Part shown: positions 9,982 to 19,431 of the stretch, piece by piece
Layout of the letters: each line of letters starts with the position of its first letter
Numbering within the stretch: the stretch's first letter is position 1
Assembly: GCF_016888005.1 (NCBI RefSeq)
Contig: NZ_JAFDVE010000003.1
Span: 62,001-126,000 of the forward strand
Direction of reading: 5' to 3'
DNA: 64,000 bases
From: Phycicoccus sp. CSK15P-2
GTDB lineage: Bacteria > Actinomycetota > Actinomycetes > Actinomycetales > Dermatophilaceae
Notes under the pieces: generated by a model
The model's input: only the letters and a program-made list of their open reading frames with translations
Told to the model about the DNA's origin: nothing
The model's database searches: none
Translations under genes and position numbers: made by a program

Positions 9982-11513
9982 GCGGCGGGCTCTCGGGCCG
10001 CGGACGCCGGCATGGCCTCCTGGCGGCGCACGGTCCCGCGCCGGGCGAGGTAGGTGACGCCGAAGCCGATCGCGAGCGCGAGGAGCACCCCGATGTTCGA
10101 GTACGGCCAGGCGCCGTCCCAGTACGGCCCGCCCTCGGACGCCGGGACGAAGGTGCCGAGCCCGAGCGGCTCGATGAGGTAGCCCTGCCAGTTGTTCCAC
10201 CCGGCGTCGGCCGCGAACGCGTTGACGACGAGCCCCCACCCGACCACCGAGGCGAGCGCCATCGTCCCGATCGAGGTCAGGTCCCAGGCTCCGTACCGGC
10301 CCCGGGAGTCGAAGAGGGCGTCCGCGCCGTGCGGGCCGGCGTCGTAGTCACGGCGGCGCAGCGCGAGGTCGGCGATGAAGATGCCCGCCCACGCCGCGAG
10401 CGGCACCCCGAGGGTGATGAGGAAGGACTGGAACGGCCCGAGGAAGCTCTGCGCGAAGAAGACGACCCAGACCGTGCCGAGGGTGAGGATGACGCCGTCG
10501 ACGAGCGCGGCGGCCGGTCGCGGGATGCGCACCCCGAGCGACAGCAGGGTCAGCCCCGAGCTGTAGATGCCGAGCACGGCACCGGACACGAGTGAGAGGA
10601 TGACCGCCACGAGGAACGGGACGAGGAACCACGTGGGGAGGACGGTGGCGAGCGTGCCGATCGGGTCGTCCGGGATGCCGTCGAGCACGGCCTGGTCCGA
10701 CGCGGCGAGCAGCAGCCCGAAGAGCACGAGCAGCACCGGTGCGGTGGCCCCACCCACGGTGTTCCACAGGACGATCCGCGAGCCGGCGGCGTCCCGGCGC
10801 TGGTAGCGCGACCAGTCGGCGGCGATGTTGACCCAGCCCAACCCGAAGCCGGTCATGAGCATGACGAACGCCCCGACGACCGCCTGCGGCGGGCCGCCGG
10901 GCACCGCGGTGACCGCCGACCAGTCGATGTGGCCGGCCGCGACGGCGAGGAAGAGCACGGTGACGGCACCGGTGACCCAGGTGAGGACCGACTGCATCCG
11001 CATGATGACGTGGTACCCCGCGACCGATGCGGCCACGATGAGGGCCGCGACGACGACCGCCGCGACGACCTTGGTGGCGGTGCCCCCGCCCCAGCCAAGC
11101 CGCTCGACGATCGTCGCCGTCGCCAGGACGGCGAGGATGGCGAGGAAGGTCTCCCAGCCGATGGAGACGAGCCACGAGATGACGCCGGGCACCCTCTGGC
11201 CGACGACGCCGAAGGAGGCTCGCGACAGGACCATCGTCGGGGCCGAGCCGCGTTTGCCTCCCACGGCGACGAGGCCGCACAGGAGGAAGGACACGACGAT
11301 CCCGAGGACGGTGACGACGGCGCCCTGCCAGACCGAGATGCCGAACTGGAGGACGAACGCGGCGTAGGAGATGCCGAACACCGACACGTTGGCCGCGAAC
11401 CACGGCCAGAAGAGGTCACGCGGGACGGCGGTGCGCTCGCGTTCCTCGACGATCTCGATACCCGTGGTCTCGACACCGAGCCGTGAGGTCTCGGCCGCGG
11501 TGGGGGCGCTCAT
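9978..11513 (-). CDS. NCS1-family nucleobase/cytosine permease
   Basis: This 511-aa inner-membrane symporter has about 12 hydrophobic helices. The N-terminal segment (PRDLFWPWFAANVSVFGISY, then GKRGSAPTMVLSRASFGVVGQ and LVSIGWETFLAI) is characteristic of cytosine/purine/allantoin permeases. Substrates are nucleobases or related compounds (thiamine or pyridoxine precursors in some members). The ATG at 11513 is at the conserved family start. It forms a coupled pair with the downstream cysteine hydrolase, pointing to uptake plus amide hydrolysis of one compound. Confidence 0.9.
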   Translation of the reverse strand: MSAPTAAETSRLGVETTGIEIVEERERTAVPRDLFWPWFAANVSVFGISYAAFVLQFGISVWQGAVVTVLGIVVSFLLCGLVAVGGKRGSAPTMVLSRASFGVVGQRVPGVISWLVSIGWETFLAILAVLATATIVERLGWGGGTATKVVAAVVVAALIVAASVAGYHVIMRMQSVLTWVTGAVTVLFLAVAAGHIDWSAVTAVPGGPPQAVVGAFVMLMTGFGLGWVNIAADWSRYQRRDAAGSRIVLWNTVGGATAPVLLVLFGLLLAASDQAVLDGIPDDPIGTLATVLPTWFLVPFLVAVILSLVSGAVLGIYSSGLTLLSLGVRIPRPAAALVDGVILTLGTVWVVFFAQSFLGPFQSFLITLGVPLAAWAGIFIADLALRRRDYDAGPHGADALFDSRGRYGAWDLTSIGTMALASVVGWGLVVNAFAADAGWNNWQGYLIEPLGLGTFVPASEGGPYWDGAWPYSNIGVLLALAIGFGVTYLARRGTVRRQEAMPASAAREPAA

Positions 11514-11615
11514 GGCCCGAGCATGGCAGAGCAGATCGCGTGGGGACGTCGCGCGCGCACGACGTCCCGTGCGGTTCCCTTGGATACCGGCGCGGAGGGG
11601 GAGGTCAGGGCGGCG

Positions 11616-11804
11616 TCACCGCTGCCCGTTGGCCCACTGCCCGTAGTCGTCCTCGTCGTCCCAGTCGCGTTCCGCGGCTGGCTCGCCGTGGTGCGTCTGT
11701 GTGTGAAGTTCCCGCTCAAGCGCGGAGAGGTCGGTGTCGGGGCTGAAGTACTTCAGCTCACGGGCGACCTTCGTCTGCTTGGCTTTGGCCCGGCCGCGCC
11801 CCAT
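11616..11804 (-). CDS. DUF3073 family small protein
   Basis: This 62-aa hydrophilic protein begins MGRGRAKAKQTKVARELKYF and has an acidic tail (DWDDEDDYGQWANGQ). It is the conserved actinobacterial DUF3073 family, usually found beside purM. Its function is unknown. GAGGGGGT precedes the ATG at 11804. It lies downstream of the dehydrogenase on the same strand with a 188-bp gap that probably holds its promoter. Confidence 0.93.
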   Translation of the reverse strand: MGRGRAKAKQTKVARELKYFSPDTDLSALERELHTQTHHGEPAAERDWDDEDDYGQWANGQR

Positions 11805-11992
11805 GGCGTGACCCCCTCATGCGTCTGCCGGGGCGGCATCGCTGGTCGGACGGCCCCGGTTCGGGGTCATCCCACGTCGCGGAGCGGCTCCGGGAATGGT
11901 GTGTTTTTCGTGGGTCCAACGGTACATGAGTCGCTGCGGTTGCGGCGACGTCACCGGATACAAACGACGTCGAGAGTGCTCCTGTTCCGGAC

Positions 11993-13099
11993 TCACGGGA
12001 CGGGTCCCTGCGCCGCACGCAGCCAGGGGGTGCGGCCCCCGGCGGCCATCCGCTCCTCGGCGAGGCGGTCCGCGGCCACCGCGGGGCTCACGCCGTCGGC
12101 CCGCGCGGCGTCGAGGACGGCGAGCGTGCTGTCGAAGATGGCCTGGGTGCGAGCGGCGGCGCGGTCCATGTCGAAGCCGTGCAGCTCGTCGCTGACCTGG
12201 ATGACACCGCCGGCGTTGACGAGGAAGTCGGGCGCGTAGACGATGCCGCGCTCGGCGAGCCGGTCCCCCGTGCCGCCGGACCCGTTCGTCACGAGCTGGT
12301 TGTTCGCACCGCCGCACACGACCTCGGCGCGCAGCGCGTCGACGGTGACGTCGTCGAGCGCCCCGCCGAGGGCGTTCGGGCTGAACACGTCGAGCTCGGC
12401 GCGCGCGACGTCCTCGGCGTCGGCGGCCGCGGTGACCCCGGGATGGGCGGCCACGACGCGTTCGACGGCCTCCCGGTCGACGTCGGTCACGAGCACCTCG
12501 GCACCGTCGGCCAGGAGGTGCTCGGTGAGCTTCGCGCCCACCTTGCCGACGCCGACGACGCCCACCCGGCGGCCCGACAGGGTCGGCTCCCCCCACACGT
12601 GCTGCGCCGCGGCCCGCATCCCCTGGTAGACGCCGAGCGCGGTGAGGACGGAGGAGTCGCCGGCGCCGCCGCGGTCGGGGGAGCGTCCCGTGGCCCAGCG
12701 GGTCTCCTCGGCGACGACGTCCATGTCGGCGACGTACGTGCCGACGTCGCACGCCGTGACGTAGCGGCCCCCGAGCGACTCGACGAAGCGGCCGTACGCG
12801 CGCAGGACGTCCGGCGTCTTGTCCCGCCCGGGGTCGCCGACGATGACCGCCTTGCCGCCGCCGTGGTCCAGGCCCGCGAGGGCGTTCTTGTAGGACATCG
12901 CCCGAGAGAGCCGCAGCACGTCGGCGACGGCCGCGTCCATCGTCGGGTAGGGGTGGAAGCGGGTACCACCGAGGCCGGGGCCGAGCGCCGTGGAGTGCAG
13001 GGCGATGACTGCCCGGAGCCCGGAGCCGGGGTCGGAGCAGAACGCGACCTGCTCGTGCCCGGCGAGGTCGACGAGGTCGAGGGGCGCCATGACGTTCAC
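11993..13099 (-). CDS. vdh: Leu/Val/Phe dehydrogenase (probable valine dehydrogenase)
   Basis: This enzyme reversibly deaminates branched-chain amino acids with NAD+. It has 368 aa. The N-terminal catalytic domain has [37 protein letters not shown] (catalytic Lys) and [14 protein letters not shown]. The Rossmann domain follows with [18 protein letters not shown] near 185-202. GTG 13099 is chosen because AGGG is 6 nt upstream; ATG 13090 is the alternative. The position beside DUF3073 and purM matches the Streptomyces vdh neighbourhood. Valine preference is inferred from that context. Confidence 0.9.
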   Translation of the reverse strand: MNVMAPLDLVDLAGHEQVAFCSDPGSGLRAVIALHSTALGPGLGGTRFHPYPTMDAAVADVLRLSRAMSYKNALAGLDHGGGKAVIVGDPGRDKTPDVLRAYGRFVESLGGRYVTACDVGTYVADMDVVAEETRWATGRSPDRGGAGDSSVLTALGVYQGMRAAAQHVWGEPTLSGRRVGVVGVGKVGAKLTEHLLADGAEVLVTDVDREAVERVVAAHPGVTAAADAEDVARAELDVFSPNALGGALDDVTVDALRAEVVCGGANNQLVTNGSGGTGDRLAERGIVYAPDFLVNAGGVIQVSDELHGFDMDRAAARTQAIFDSTLAVLDAARADGVSPAVAADRLAEERMAAGGRTPWLRAAQGPVP

Positions 13100-13127
13100 G
13101 CTAGACCCTGCCGTCCGGCGCCATCTC

Positions 13128-13162
13128 CCGGGAGCCGGGAGCCGGGAGCCGGGAGCGGGGAG
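13128..13162. repeat. Short tandem repeat, 4 x CCGGGAG
   Basis: Four perfect copies of the heptamer CCGGGAG run from 13128 to 13155, followed by a degenerate CGGGGAG (13156-13162). The array lies 29 bp upstream of the vdh start, so a change in copy number would alter its promoter or leader. Confidence 0.9.
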
Positions 13163-13257
13163 GCCGGGCCGGCACGCGCAGTGGATTCACAGCGCAGCCG
13201 TAGCCCCGCCCGGCAGAGTGGTTCCCACGAGGTTCCCGGGGGGACGGGACACCTCTT

Positions 13258-13341
13258 CGGGCCGGACCGCCGGGGGGATGGCGGTCCGGCCCGCACCATC
13301 TCATCGGGTGCGGACCGTGCGAGGGGGACGGTCCGCACCCG
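13258..13341. promoter_or_regulatory. Tandem perfect hairpins between vdh and fgd
   Basis: There are two 14-bp perfect inverted repeats in tandem. The first is 13258-13271 with 13280-13293 (8-nt loop), with core GGCCGGACCGCC. The second is 13305-13318 (CGGGTGCGGACCGT) with 13328-13341 (9-nt loop). Both stems contain CGGACCG/CGGTCCG and both loops contain a run of five or more G. They lie 41 bp before the fgd GTG in a divergent region with no other gene. They could be operators for one dimeric regulator or a structured RNA. Confidence 0.6.
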
Positions 13342-13382
13342 CGGCCCTGTCGGGTCGGCGCGCGCTGTAGCAGGATGGCGGC

Positions 13383-14420
13383 GTGACCGGAGCACGAGAT
13401 GTCAGGGTCGGGTACAAGGCGTCGGCGGAGCAGTTCGCTCCCGGGGAGCTCGCCGGGTACGCGGTGCTCGCCGAGCAGCTCGGGCTGGACTCGGTGACGA
13501 TCAGCGACCACTTCCAGCCGTGGCGCCTCGAGGGAGGGCACGCGCCGAGCTCCGTCCCGTGGATGGCCTGGGTGCTCGCCCGGACCGAACGGGTCCTGCT
13601 CGGGACGTCGGTCATGACGCCGACCTTCCGGTACAACCCACCTGTCGTCGCCCAGGCGTTCGCGACGATGGCCTGTCTCGCGCCGGACCGGGTGATGCTC
13701 GGGGTGGGCACGGGCGAGGCGCTCAACGAGATCGCGGTGGGCTCGGTCGCGGAGGGCGAGTGGCCGGAGTTCAAGGAGCGGTTCGCCCGGCTCCGCGAGG
13801 CGGTGACGCTCATGCGCCGGCTGTGGACCGAGCCGCGGGTCACCTTCGAGGGCGAGTACTACCGCACCGAGGACGCCGCGGTGTACGACCGACCGGACGA
13901 GCCGGTGCCGGTGTACGTCGCCGCGGGTGGGCCGATGGTCGCCCGGTATGCCGGCCGGCATGGGGACGGGTTCATCTGCACGTCCGGCAAGGGCGAGGAG
14001 CTGTACCGCGACACGCTCGTCCCGGCCGTCGACGAGGGCCTGGACAAGGCCGGCCGGGACCACGGCGAGATCGACCGGATGATCGAGGTCAAGGTCTCCT
14101 ACGACCCCGACCCGGAGCGGGCCCTGGAGAACTGCCGCTTCTGGGCGCCGCTGTCGCTCACCGCCGAGCAGAAGCACTCCATCCACTCGCCCGCGGAGAT
14201 GGAGCGGGCCGCCGACGAGCTGCCCATCGAGCAGGTCGCCCAGCGGTGGGTCGTGGCGTCCGAGCCGCAGGAGGTGGTCGAGGCGCTGCGCTTCTACACC
14301 GACCTCGGGTTCGACCATCTCGTCGTCCACGGCCCCGGCCACGACCAGGAGCGCTTCCTGCGGACCTTCGCCGAGCAGGTGCTCCCCGGGCTGCGCGAGC
14401 TCGTCCCCGCATCGCGGTGA
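13383..14420 (+). CDS. fgd: F420-dependent glucose-6-phosphate dehydrogenase
   Basis: This enzyme oxidises glucose 6-phosphate while reducing coenzyme F420, supplying F420H2 to the cytosol. It has 345 aa. The sequence follows M. tuberculosis Fgd1 closely: [15 protein letters not shown] at the start, [19 protein letters not shown] (catalytic His), [63 protein letters not shown] and [15 protein letters not shown]. The GTG at 13383 is adjacent to the first conserved residues. Its stop overlaps the next GTG. The organism must therefore make F420. Confidence 0.97.
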   Translation: MTGARDVRVGYKASAEQFAPGELAGYAVLAEQLGLDSVTISDHFQPWRLEGGHAPSSVPWMAWVLARTERVLLGTSVMTPTFRYNPPVVAQAFATMACLAPDRVMLGVGTGEALNEIAVGSVAEGEWPEFKERFARLREAVTLMRRLWTEPRVTFEGEYYRTEDAAVYDRPDEPVPVYVAAGGPMVARYAGRHGDGFICTSGKGEELYRDTLVPAVDEGLDKAGRDHGEIDRMIEVKVSYDPDPERALENCRFWAPLSLTAEQKHSIHSPAEMERAADELPIEQVAQRWVVASEPQEVVEALRFYTDLGFDHLVVHGPGHDQERFLRTFAEQVLPGLRELVPASR

Positions 14421-15562
14421 CCGAGCCGCCGGCTGCCGGTCCGCTGGCGGGCGTCCGGGTCGTCGAGCTGGGCGCCATCGGTCCGGTGCCGTTCGCGGCC
14501 ATGTACCTCGCCGAGCTCGGGGCCGACGTCGTCCGGGTCGACCGGCCCGGGGAGGCGAACCCGCTGGCGCTCCTCGGGGGCCTGCGACGCTCGCGGCCCA
14601 GCATCGCGGTCGACCTCAAGCGCACGGAGGGCGTCGAGGTCGTGCGGCGGCTGCTCGACGACGCCGACGTCCTGCTCGAGGGGTACCGTCCCGGCGCCCT
14701 GGAGCGGATGGGCCTCGCACCGGACGATCTGCTCGCCCGGGCGCCGCGCCTCGTCGTCGCGCGGATGACCGGCTGGGGGCAGGACGGGCCGTGGGCGCAG
14801 CGGGCCGGGCACGACATCACCTACGCGGCGGTGTCCGGGGCGCTCCACACCATGGGGACGGCGGAGCGCCCGGTGGTGCCGCCGCCGCTCGTGGGGGACT
14901 TCGCCGGAGGGGCGATGTACCTCGTCGCGGGGGTGCTCGCGGCCCTGGTGTCGCGAGGGGCGACAGGGCGCGGCCAGGTCGTGGACGCCGCGATGGTCGA
15001 GGGCGCGGCGCACCTGCTGAGCCTCGTGCACGGGATGACCGGGGTCGGGGCGTGGCGTGCGGAGCGTGCCGGCAACCTGCTCGACGGTGGGGCTCCGTTC
15101 TACGACGTGTACCGGTGCGCGGACGGGAGGTTCGTCGCTGTCGGGGCGCTCGAGCCGCAGTTCTGGCAGGAGCTCGTGGAGGTCCTCGGGGTCGAGGTCG
15201 GCGAGCAGGACGACGAGTCGACCTGGCCGGCGCAGCGAGCGGCCTTCGCGGACGTCTTCGGGAGGCGGTCGCGCGACGAGTGGGCGGCGGTCTTCGAGGG
15301 GACGGACGCCTGTGTGGCGCCGGTGCTCACTCCTGCCGAGGCGGCGGAGCATCCGCAGCTCGTCGCGCGGCGCGCGTTCGTCGTGCGGTCCGACGGGGTG
15401 CGGGTGCCGCGCCCGGGGCCGCGGTTCTCGGAGACGCCTGTGCGTGAGCCGGGTCCGGAGCCACGGCCTGGCGCGGACACCGTCGCCCACCTGACGGCGA
15501 ACGGGTTCTCGACCGAGGAGGTCGAGGCACTGCTCGCGTCCGGAGTGGTCTCCCGGCCCTGA
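14417..15562 (+). CDS. CaiB/BaiF family III CoA-transferase / alpha-methylacyl-CoA racemase
   Basis: This 381-aa protein is of the AMACR/formyl-CoA transferase family. [30 protein letters not shown] is near the start. [25 protein letters not shown] carries the racemase-type His (~132) and [18 protein letters not shown] the Asp (~161), a pattern nearer to racemases than to transferases. It would epimerise 2-methylacyl-CoA or move CoA during branched-chain fatty acid use. The GTG at 14417 overlaps the fgd stop. The following enoyl-CoA hydratase supports an acyl-CoA role. Confidence 0.88.
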   Translation: MTEPPAAGPLAGVRVVELGAIGPVPFAAMYLAELGADVVRVDRPGEANPLALLGGLRRSRPSIAVDLKRTEGVEVVRRLLDDADVLLEGYRPGALERMGLAPDDLLARAPRLVVARMTGWGQDGPWAQRAGHDITYAAVSGALHTMGTAERPVVPPPLVGDFAGGAMYLVAGVLAALVSRGATGRGQVVDAAMVEGAAHLLSLVHGMTGVGAWRAERAGNLLDGGAPFYDVYRCADGRFVAVGALEPQFWQELVEVLGVEVGEQDDESTWPAQRAAFADVFGRRSRDEWAAVFEGTDACVAPVLTPAEAAEHPQLVARRAFVVRSDGVRVPRPGPRFSETPVREPGPEPRPGADTVAHLTANGFSTEEVEALLASGVVSRP

Positions 15563-15610
15563 CCACCGCCCCCCTCCCGCCCAGGGGCCGCGGGAGTGTT
15601 GGATGGGGCG

Positions 15611-16372
15611 ATGAGCACCGCGACGGTCCGCAGCGAGGCGGACGGACCCATCGGCCGGATCACGATCGACGCTCCCGAGCGGCTGGGCGCCGTCGACCCC
15701 GACATGTGCGACGCGATCGTCGCCGCGCTCACCGGCTTCGACGCCGACCCCGACATCCGCGTCGTCGCCCTCGGCGGCACCGGGCGGGGCTTCTGCTCCG
15801 GGGCGCCGCTCACCGCCGACGGCGCGACGATGGGCGTCCTCGAGGCGGGCGAGCGGCTCGTCCGGTCCGTCGTCGCCGCCCGCACGCCCGTCGTGGCGCT
15901 CGTGCACGGTGTCGCGGCCGGGATCGGCGTCCCGATGGCGCTGGCCTGCGACTACGTGCTGACCCGCGACGACGCCCCGTTCGTCCTCGCCTTCAGCCGG
16001 ATCGGCCTCATGCCTGACGGCGGGGCGACCGCCCTGGTCACCGCGGCGGTCGGGCGGGCCCGCGCGATGCGGCTCGCGCTCACCGGCGAGGCCGTCGACG
16101 GCGCCACCGCGGCCGCCTGGGGGCTCGTCGCCGAGAGCGTCCCGGCCGAGGACTTCGACGCCCGCGCCGCAGCGCTGCTCGCCGCGTTCGCGGCCGGCCC
16201 GCCGCTGGCGTACGCCGAGACCAAGGCCGCGGTCAACGCGGCGGCCCTCGACCTGGACGGCGCGTTCGCCCGCGAGGGGAAGGGGCAGCGCCGGCTCGGG
16301 GCGACCGAGGACCACCGGGAGGGTGCGGCGGCGTTCGTCGGCAAGCGCAGGCCCGAGTTCCGCGGTCGCTGA
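15611..16372 (+). CDS. Enoyl-CoA hydratase/isomerase family protein
   Basis: This is a 253-aa crotonase-fold protein. The oxyanion-hole segments are present as LGGTGRGFCSGAPL (~53-66) and ALVHGVAAGIGVPMALACDYVL (~96-117), and GLMPDGGATALVTAAVGRARAM follows. Asp replaces a usual catalytic Glu region, so the exact reaction (hydratase, isomerase or other) is open. It starts at the ATG at 15611, 48 bp after the racemase-like gene, and probably acts on acyl-CoA esters with it. Confidence 0.87.
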   Translation: MSTATVRSEADGPIGRITIDAPERLGAVDPDMCDAIVAALTGFDADPDIRVVALGGTGRGFCSGAPLTADGATMGVLEAGERLVRSVVAARTPVVALVHGVAAGIGVPMALACDYVLTRDDAPFVLAFSRIGLMPDGGATALVTAAVGRARAMRLALTGEAVDGATAAAWGLVAESVPAEDFDARAAALLAAFAAGPPLAYAETKAAVNAAALDLDGAFAREGKGQRRLGATEDHREGAAAFVGKRRPEFRGR

Positions 16373-16385
16373 GGCCCGGCGTGGG

Positions 16386-17072
16386 TCAGCCCGTCAGGCG
16401 CTCCGCGAGGTCGGTGATGGACGTCACGACGAGCTCGGGTGCCTCCATCGTCGGCGGGTACGGCGCCTCGGCCCGCGCCACGTAGGCCGTGCGCAGGCCG
16501 GCGCACGCCGCACCGTGGATGTCCCAGGGGTGCACCGCCACGAGCATCGCGTCGCCCGCGTCGACCCCGCAGACCTCCAGCGCGTACCGGTAGGCGGAGG
16601 CGTCCGGCTTCCAGCGCGGCGCGTCCGCCACCGACAGTGTCCGCTCGACCACCCCGGCGAGCCCGGCCCGCTCGAACAGACCGTCGGCCACCGCGGTCGC
16701 CCCGTTGCTCAGGGTGACCAGCCGGATGCCGGCGTCGGCGAGGGCGCGCAGTCCCGGTGCCACGTCCGGGTGCAGCGAGAGCCCCATGAACGCCTCGAGG
16801 ACGGAGTCGGCCGCCGCGTCCCGATCGGCCGGGCCGTCCGGCATCCGCGCCATGAGCCCGTGCAGCGAGGCGCGGGCGAGGTCGGCGAACGACGGGTTGC
16901 CTCCCGTCACCGTGATCGCCATGCCGTCGCGGAGCAGCCCGGCGAACCACGTGGGCGCGAGGTGGGCGGGCATCCCGAGGTCGGTGAACCGGTCGGCGAC
17001 CGGTGCCATGTCGGACAGCGTCTCGTTGACGTCTAGGACGACGACGGCCGGGGCCGGTGCGGTGGCGCTCAT
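16386..17072 (-). CDS. HAD-superfamily hydrolase, haloacid-dehalogenase type II
   Basis: This 228-aa protein has the nucleophile motif VLDVNETLSDM (Asp ~14), motif II LVTLSNGATAVA (~118-129), Lys in RWKPDASAYRYAL, and motif IV as MLVAVHPWDIHGA. This is the pattern of 2-haloacid dehalogenase-like HADs, many of which act on other small phosphate or halo substrates. It converges with the enoyl-CoA hydratase gene (13-bp gap) and diverges from lutA. The substrate is unknown. Confidence 0.85.
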   Translation of the reverse strand: MSATAPAPAVVVLDVNETLSDMAPVADRFTDLGMPAHLAPTWFAGLLRDGMAITVTGGNPSFADLARASLHGLMARMPDGPADRDAAADSVLEAFMGLSLHPDVAPGLRALADAGIRLVTLSNGATAVADGLFERAGLAGVVERTLSVADAPRWKPDASAYRYALEVCGVDAGDAMLVAVHPWDIHGAACAGLRTAYVARAEAPYPPTMEAPELVVTSITDLAERLTG

Positions 17073-17143
17073 CCGGCCATTCTCCGCGACCCGGCGTGGA
17101 CCGCGACCCGGGGGCCGCCCGTCGATCGTGGAGGATGGGCCCC

Positions 17144-17893
17144 GTGAAGGTCGCCCTTCAGGTCACCTGTCTCAACGACGCCCTGTTCCCCGATGTCGGG
17201 AAGGCGGTCGTCACGCTGCTGCGCCGGCTCGGGGTGGACGTCGACTTCCCCGAGGCGCAGACCTGCTGCGGCCAGCCCATGGTCAACACCGGCTACCTCG
17301 ATGAGGCCGTGCCCGCCGTGCGGCGGTTCGTCGAGGCCTTCGACGGCTACGACGCCGTCGTCACCCCGTCCGGCTCGTGCGCCGGGTCGGCCCGCCACCA
17401 GCAGCGGCTCATCGCCGCCCGCGCCGGTGACCCGGCCCTGGCCTCCGCGGTCGAGCGGACCTCCCCGCTGGTGCACGAGCTCTCCGAGTTCCTCGTCGAC
17501 GTCCTCGGCGTCACCGACGTCGGCGCCTACTTCCCGCACACGGTCACCTACCACCCGACGTGCCACTCGCTGCGGATGCTCGGTGTCGGCGACCGGCCGC
17601 GGCGCTTGCTCGAGGCAGTACGCGGGCTGCGGCTCCGCGAGCTCCCGGCGGCCCGGGAGTGCTGCGGGTTCGGCGGCACCTTCGCGGTGAAGAACGCCGA
17701 CACCTCCGTCGCGATGGGCTCGGACAAGGCGCGGCACGTCCGGGAGACCGGCGCCGAGGTGCTCGTCGCGGGTGACTCCTCGTGCCTCGTGCACATCGGC
17801 GGTCTGCTGTCCCGCCAGCGCTCGGGCGTGCGCACGATGCACCTCGCCGAGGTCCTGGCATCCACCGAGGACCGGGCGGAGGCCGTCCGATGA
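17144..17893 (+). CDS. lutA: L-lactate oxidation complex subunit LutA
   Basis: This cysteine-rich (Fe-S) oxidoreductase is part of the LutABC system that oxidises L-lactate to pyruvate. It has 249 aa and two CCG-type domains: CCGQPMVNTGY with SCAGSARHQQRL in the first half, and YHPTCHSLRMLG with ECCGFGGTFAVKNADTS in the second. The GTG at 17144 is preferred because GGAGG lies 9 nt upstream; the ATG at 17135 overlaps that Shine-Dalgarno. The stop overlaps the lutB ATG. Confidence 0.94.
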   Translation: MKVALQVTCLNDALFPDVGKAVVTLLRRLGVDVDFPEAQTCCGQPMVNTGYLDEAVPAVRRFVEAFDGYDAVVTPSGSCAGSARHQQRLIAARAGDPALASAVERTSPLVHELSEFLVDVLGVTDVGAYFPHTVTYHPTCHSLRMLGVGDRPRRLLEAVRGLRLRELPAARECCGFGGTFAVKNADTSVAMGSDKARHVRETGAEVLVAGDSSCLVHIGGLLSRQRSGVRTMHLAEVLASTEDRAEAVR

Positions 17894-19431
17894 GCCGCAC
17901 CTTCGTCGGCATGCCGGCCTTCCCCGTCGCGGCGCGGACCGCCCTGGCCGACACCCAGCTGCGGCACAACCTCGCACACGCCACGGGGGTCATCCGCGAC
18001 AAGCGGGCCCGGGTCGTCGCCGAGGTCGACGGCTGGGAGGAGCTGCGGCTCGCCGGGGCGGCCGTCAAGGAACGGGCGCTGCACGGCCTCGACGAGCACC
18101 TGCTCACCCTCGAGCGCAAGCTCACGGCGAACGGCGCCACCGTGCACTGGGCCCGGGACGCCGAGGAGGCGTGCGCGGTCGTCGCGCAGGTGGCGAAGGC
18201 CCACGGGGCGGACGAGGTCGTCAAGGTGAAGTCGATGGCGACCGCCGAGATCGGGCTCAACGAGGCCCTCGAGGCAGAGGGCGTCGCCGCCTGGGAGACC
18301 GACCTCGCCGAGCTCATCGTCCAGCTCGGCGAGGACCTGCCGAGCCACATCCTCGTGCCGGCCATCCACCGCAACCGGGCCGAGATCCGCGAGATATTCC
18401 TGCGCCGAATGGCCGTCGTCGGGCGCCCTGCCCCGGACGACCTCACCGACGAGCCCGCCGTGCTCGCCGCGGCGGCGCGCGAGCACCTCCGCGAGAAGTT
18501 CCTGCGCGCCCGGGTCGGGGTGAGCGGCGCCAACTTCGCCGTGGCCGAGACGGGCACGCTCGTCGTCGTCGAGTCCGAGGGCAACGGCCGGATGTGTCTG
18601 ACGCTGCCCGAGGTGCTCGTCTCGGTCGTCGGGATCGAGAAGGTCGTCCCCACGTGGGGCGAGCTCGACCCGCTGCTGCGGCTGCTGCCGCGCTCGTCCA
18701 CGGGAGAGCGGATGAACCCGTACACCTCGACCTGGTCCGGGGTGACCCCGGGGGACGGCCCGCAGGAGGTGCACGTCATCCTCCTCGACAACGGCCGCAC
18801 CCGCGCGCTCGCCGACGAGGTCGGGCGGCAGGCGCTGCGCTGCATCCGCTGCTCGGCCTGCCTCAACGTCTGTCCGGTGTACGAGCGGGTCGGCGGGCAC
18901 GCGTACGGGTCGGTCTACCCCGGCCCGATCGGGGCGATCCTGGGCCCGCTCATGCGCGGGACGGGTGACCCGCAGACCGACTCGTTGCCGTACGCGTCGT
19001 CGCTCTGCGGGGCGTGCTTCGAGGTGTGCCCGGTGCGGATCGACATCCCCGAGGTCCTCGTCCACCTGCGCTCGAAGGTCGTCGACGCCCACCGCGACGA
19101 GCCCGTCCCGAAGCCCGAGGCCGTGGCGATGCGCGGCACCGGGTGGGCGTTCGGGGACGCGGCGCGGCTCGGGCTCGCGGAGCGTGCGTCCGGGCTCGTG
19201 GGGCGGGTGATGGGTCGGCTCGGCCGCTCGTCGCTCCCCGGGGGCCGTCGTGCCGCGGGACGGCTGCCCGGGCCGGGCGCCGCATGGACCGGTGCCCGCG
19301 ACCTGCCGGCGCCGCCGGCCGAGTCGTTCCGGCAGTGGTGGGCCCGCACCGACGGCGGCCGGGCGGACGGGGGCCGCACCGACGGGGAACGCGCCGACGA
19401 GGGCCACGTCGAGGAGGCCCGTGATGGCTGA
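17890..19431 (+). CDS. lutB: L-lactate oxidation iron-sulfur protein LutB
   Basis: This 513-aa subunit is the ferredoxin-like electron carrier of LutABC. An N-terminal DUF162-type domain (~60-300) contains VKVKSMATAEIGLNEAL and SGANFAVAETGTLVVVESEGNGRM. Two 4Fe-4S clusters follow: CIRCSACLNVCPVYE (~318-332) and CGACFEVCPVRIDIPE (~376-391). The C-terminus carries a low-complexity tail built on DGG-R-A/T-DG repeats, probably a linker. It overlaps lutA (ATGA) and lutC. Confidence 0.95.
   Translation: MSRTFVGMPAFPVAARTALADTQLRHNLAHATGVIRDKRARVVAEVDGWEELRLAGAAVKERALHGLDEHLLTLERKLTANGATVHWARDAEEACAVVAQVAKAHGADEVVKVKSMATAEIGLNEALEAEGVAAWETDLAELIVQLGEDLPSHILVPAIHRNRAEIREIFLRRMAVVGRPAPDDLTDEPAVLAAAAREHLREKFLRARVGVSGANFAVAETGTLVVVESEGNGRMCLTLPEVLVSVVGIEKVVPTWGELDPLLRLLPRSSTGERMNPYTSTWSGVTPGDGPQEVHVILLDNGRTRALADEVGRQALRCIRCSACLNVCPVYERVGGHAYGSVYPGPIGAILGPLMRGTGDPQTDSLPYASSLCGACFEVCPVRIDIPEVLVHLRSKVVDAHRDEPVPKPEAVAMRGTGWAFGDAARLGLAERASGLVGRVMGRLGRSSLPGGRRAAGRLPGPGAAWTGARDLPAPPAESFRQWWARTDGGRADGGRTDGERADEGHVEEARDG

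Noticed and set aside
12179-14416. Very long open frame running through vdh antisense and the fgd region into the racemase gene
   Set aside because: Only its last 381 codons (from GTG 14417) are a real protein; the rest is antisense to vdh or out of frame with fgd.
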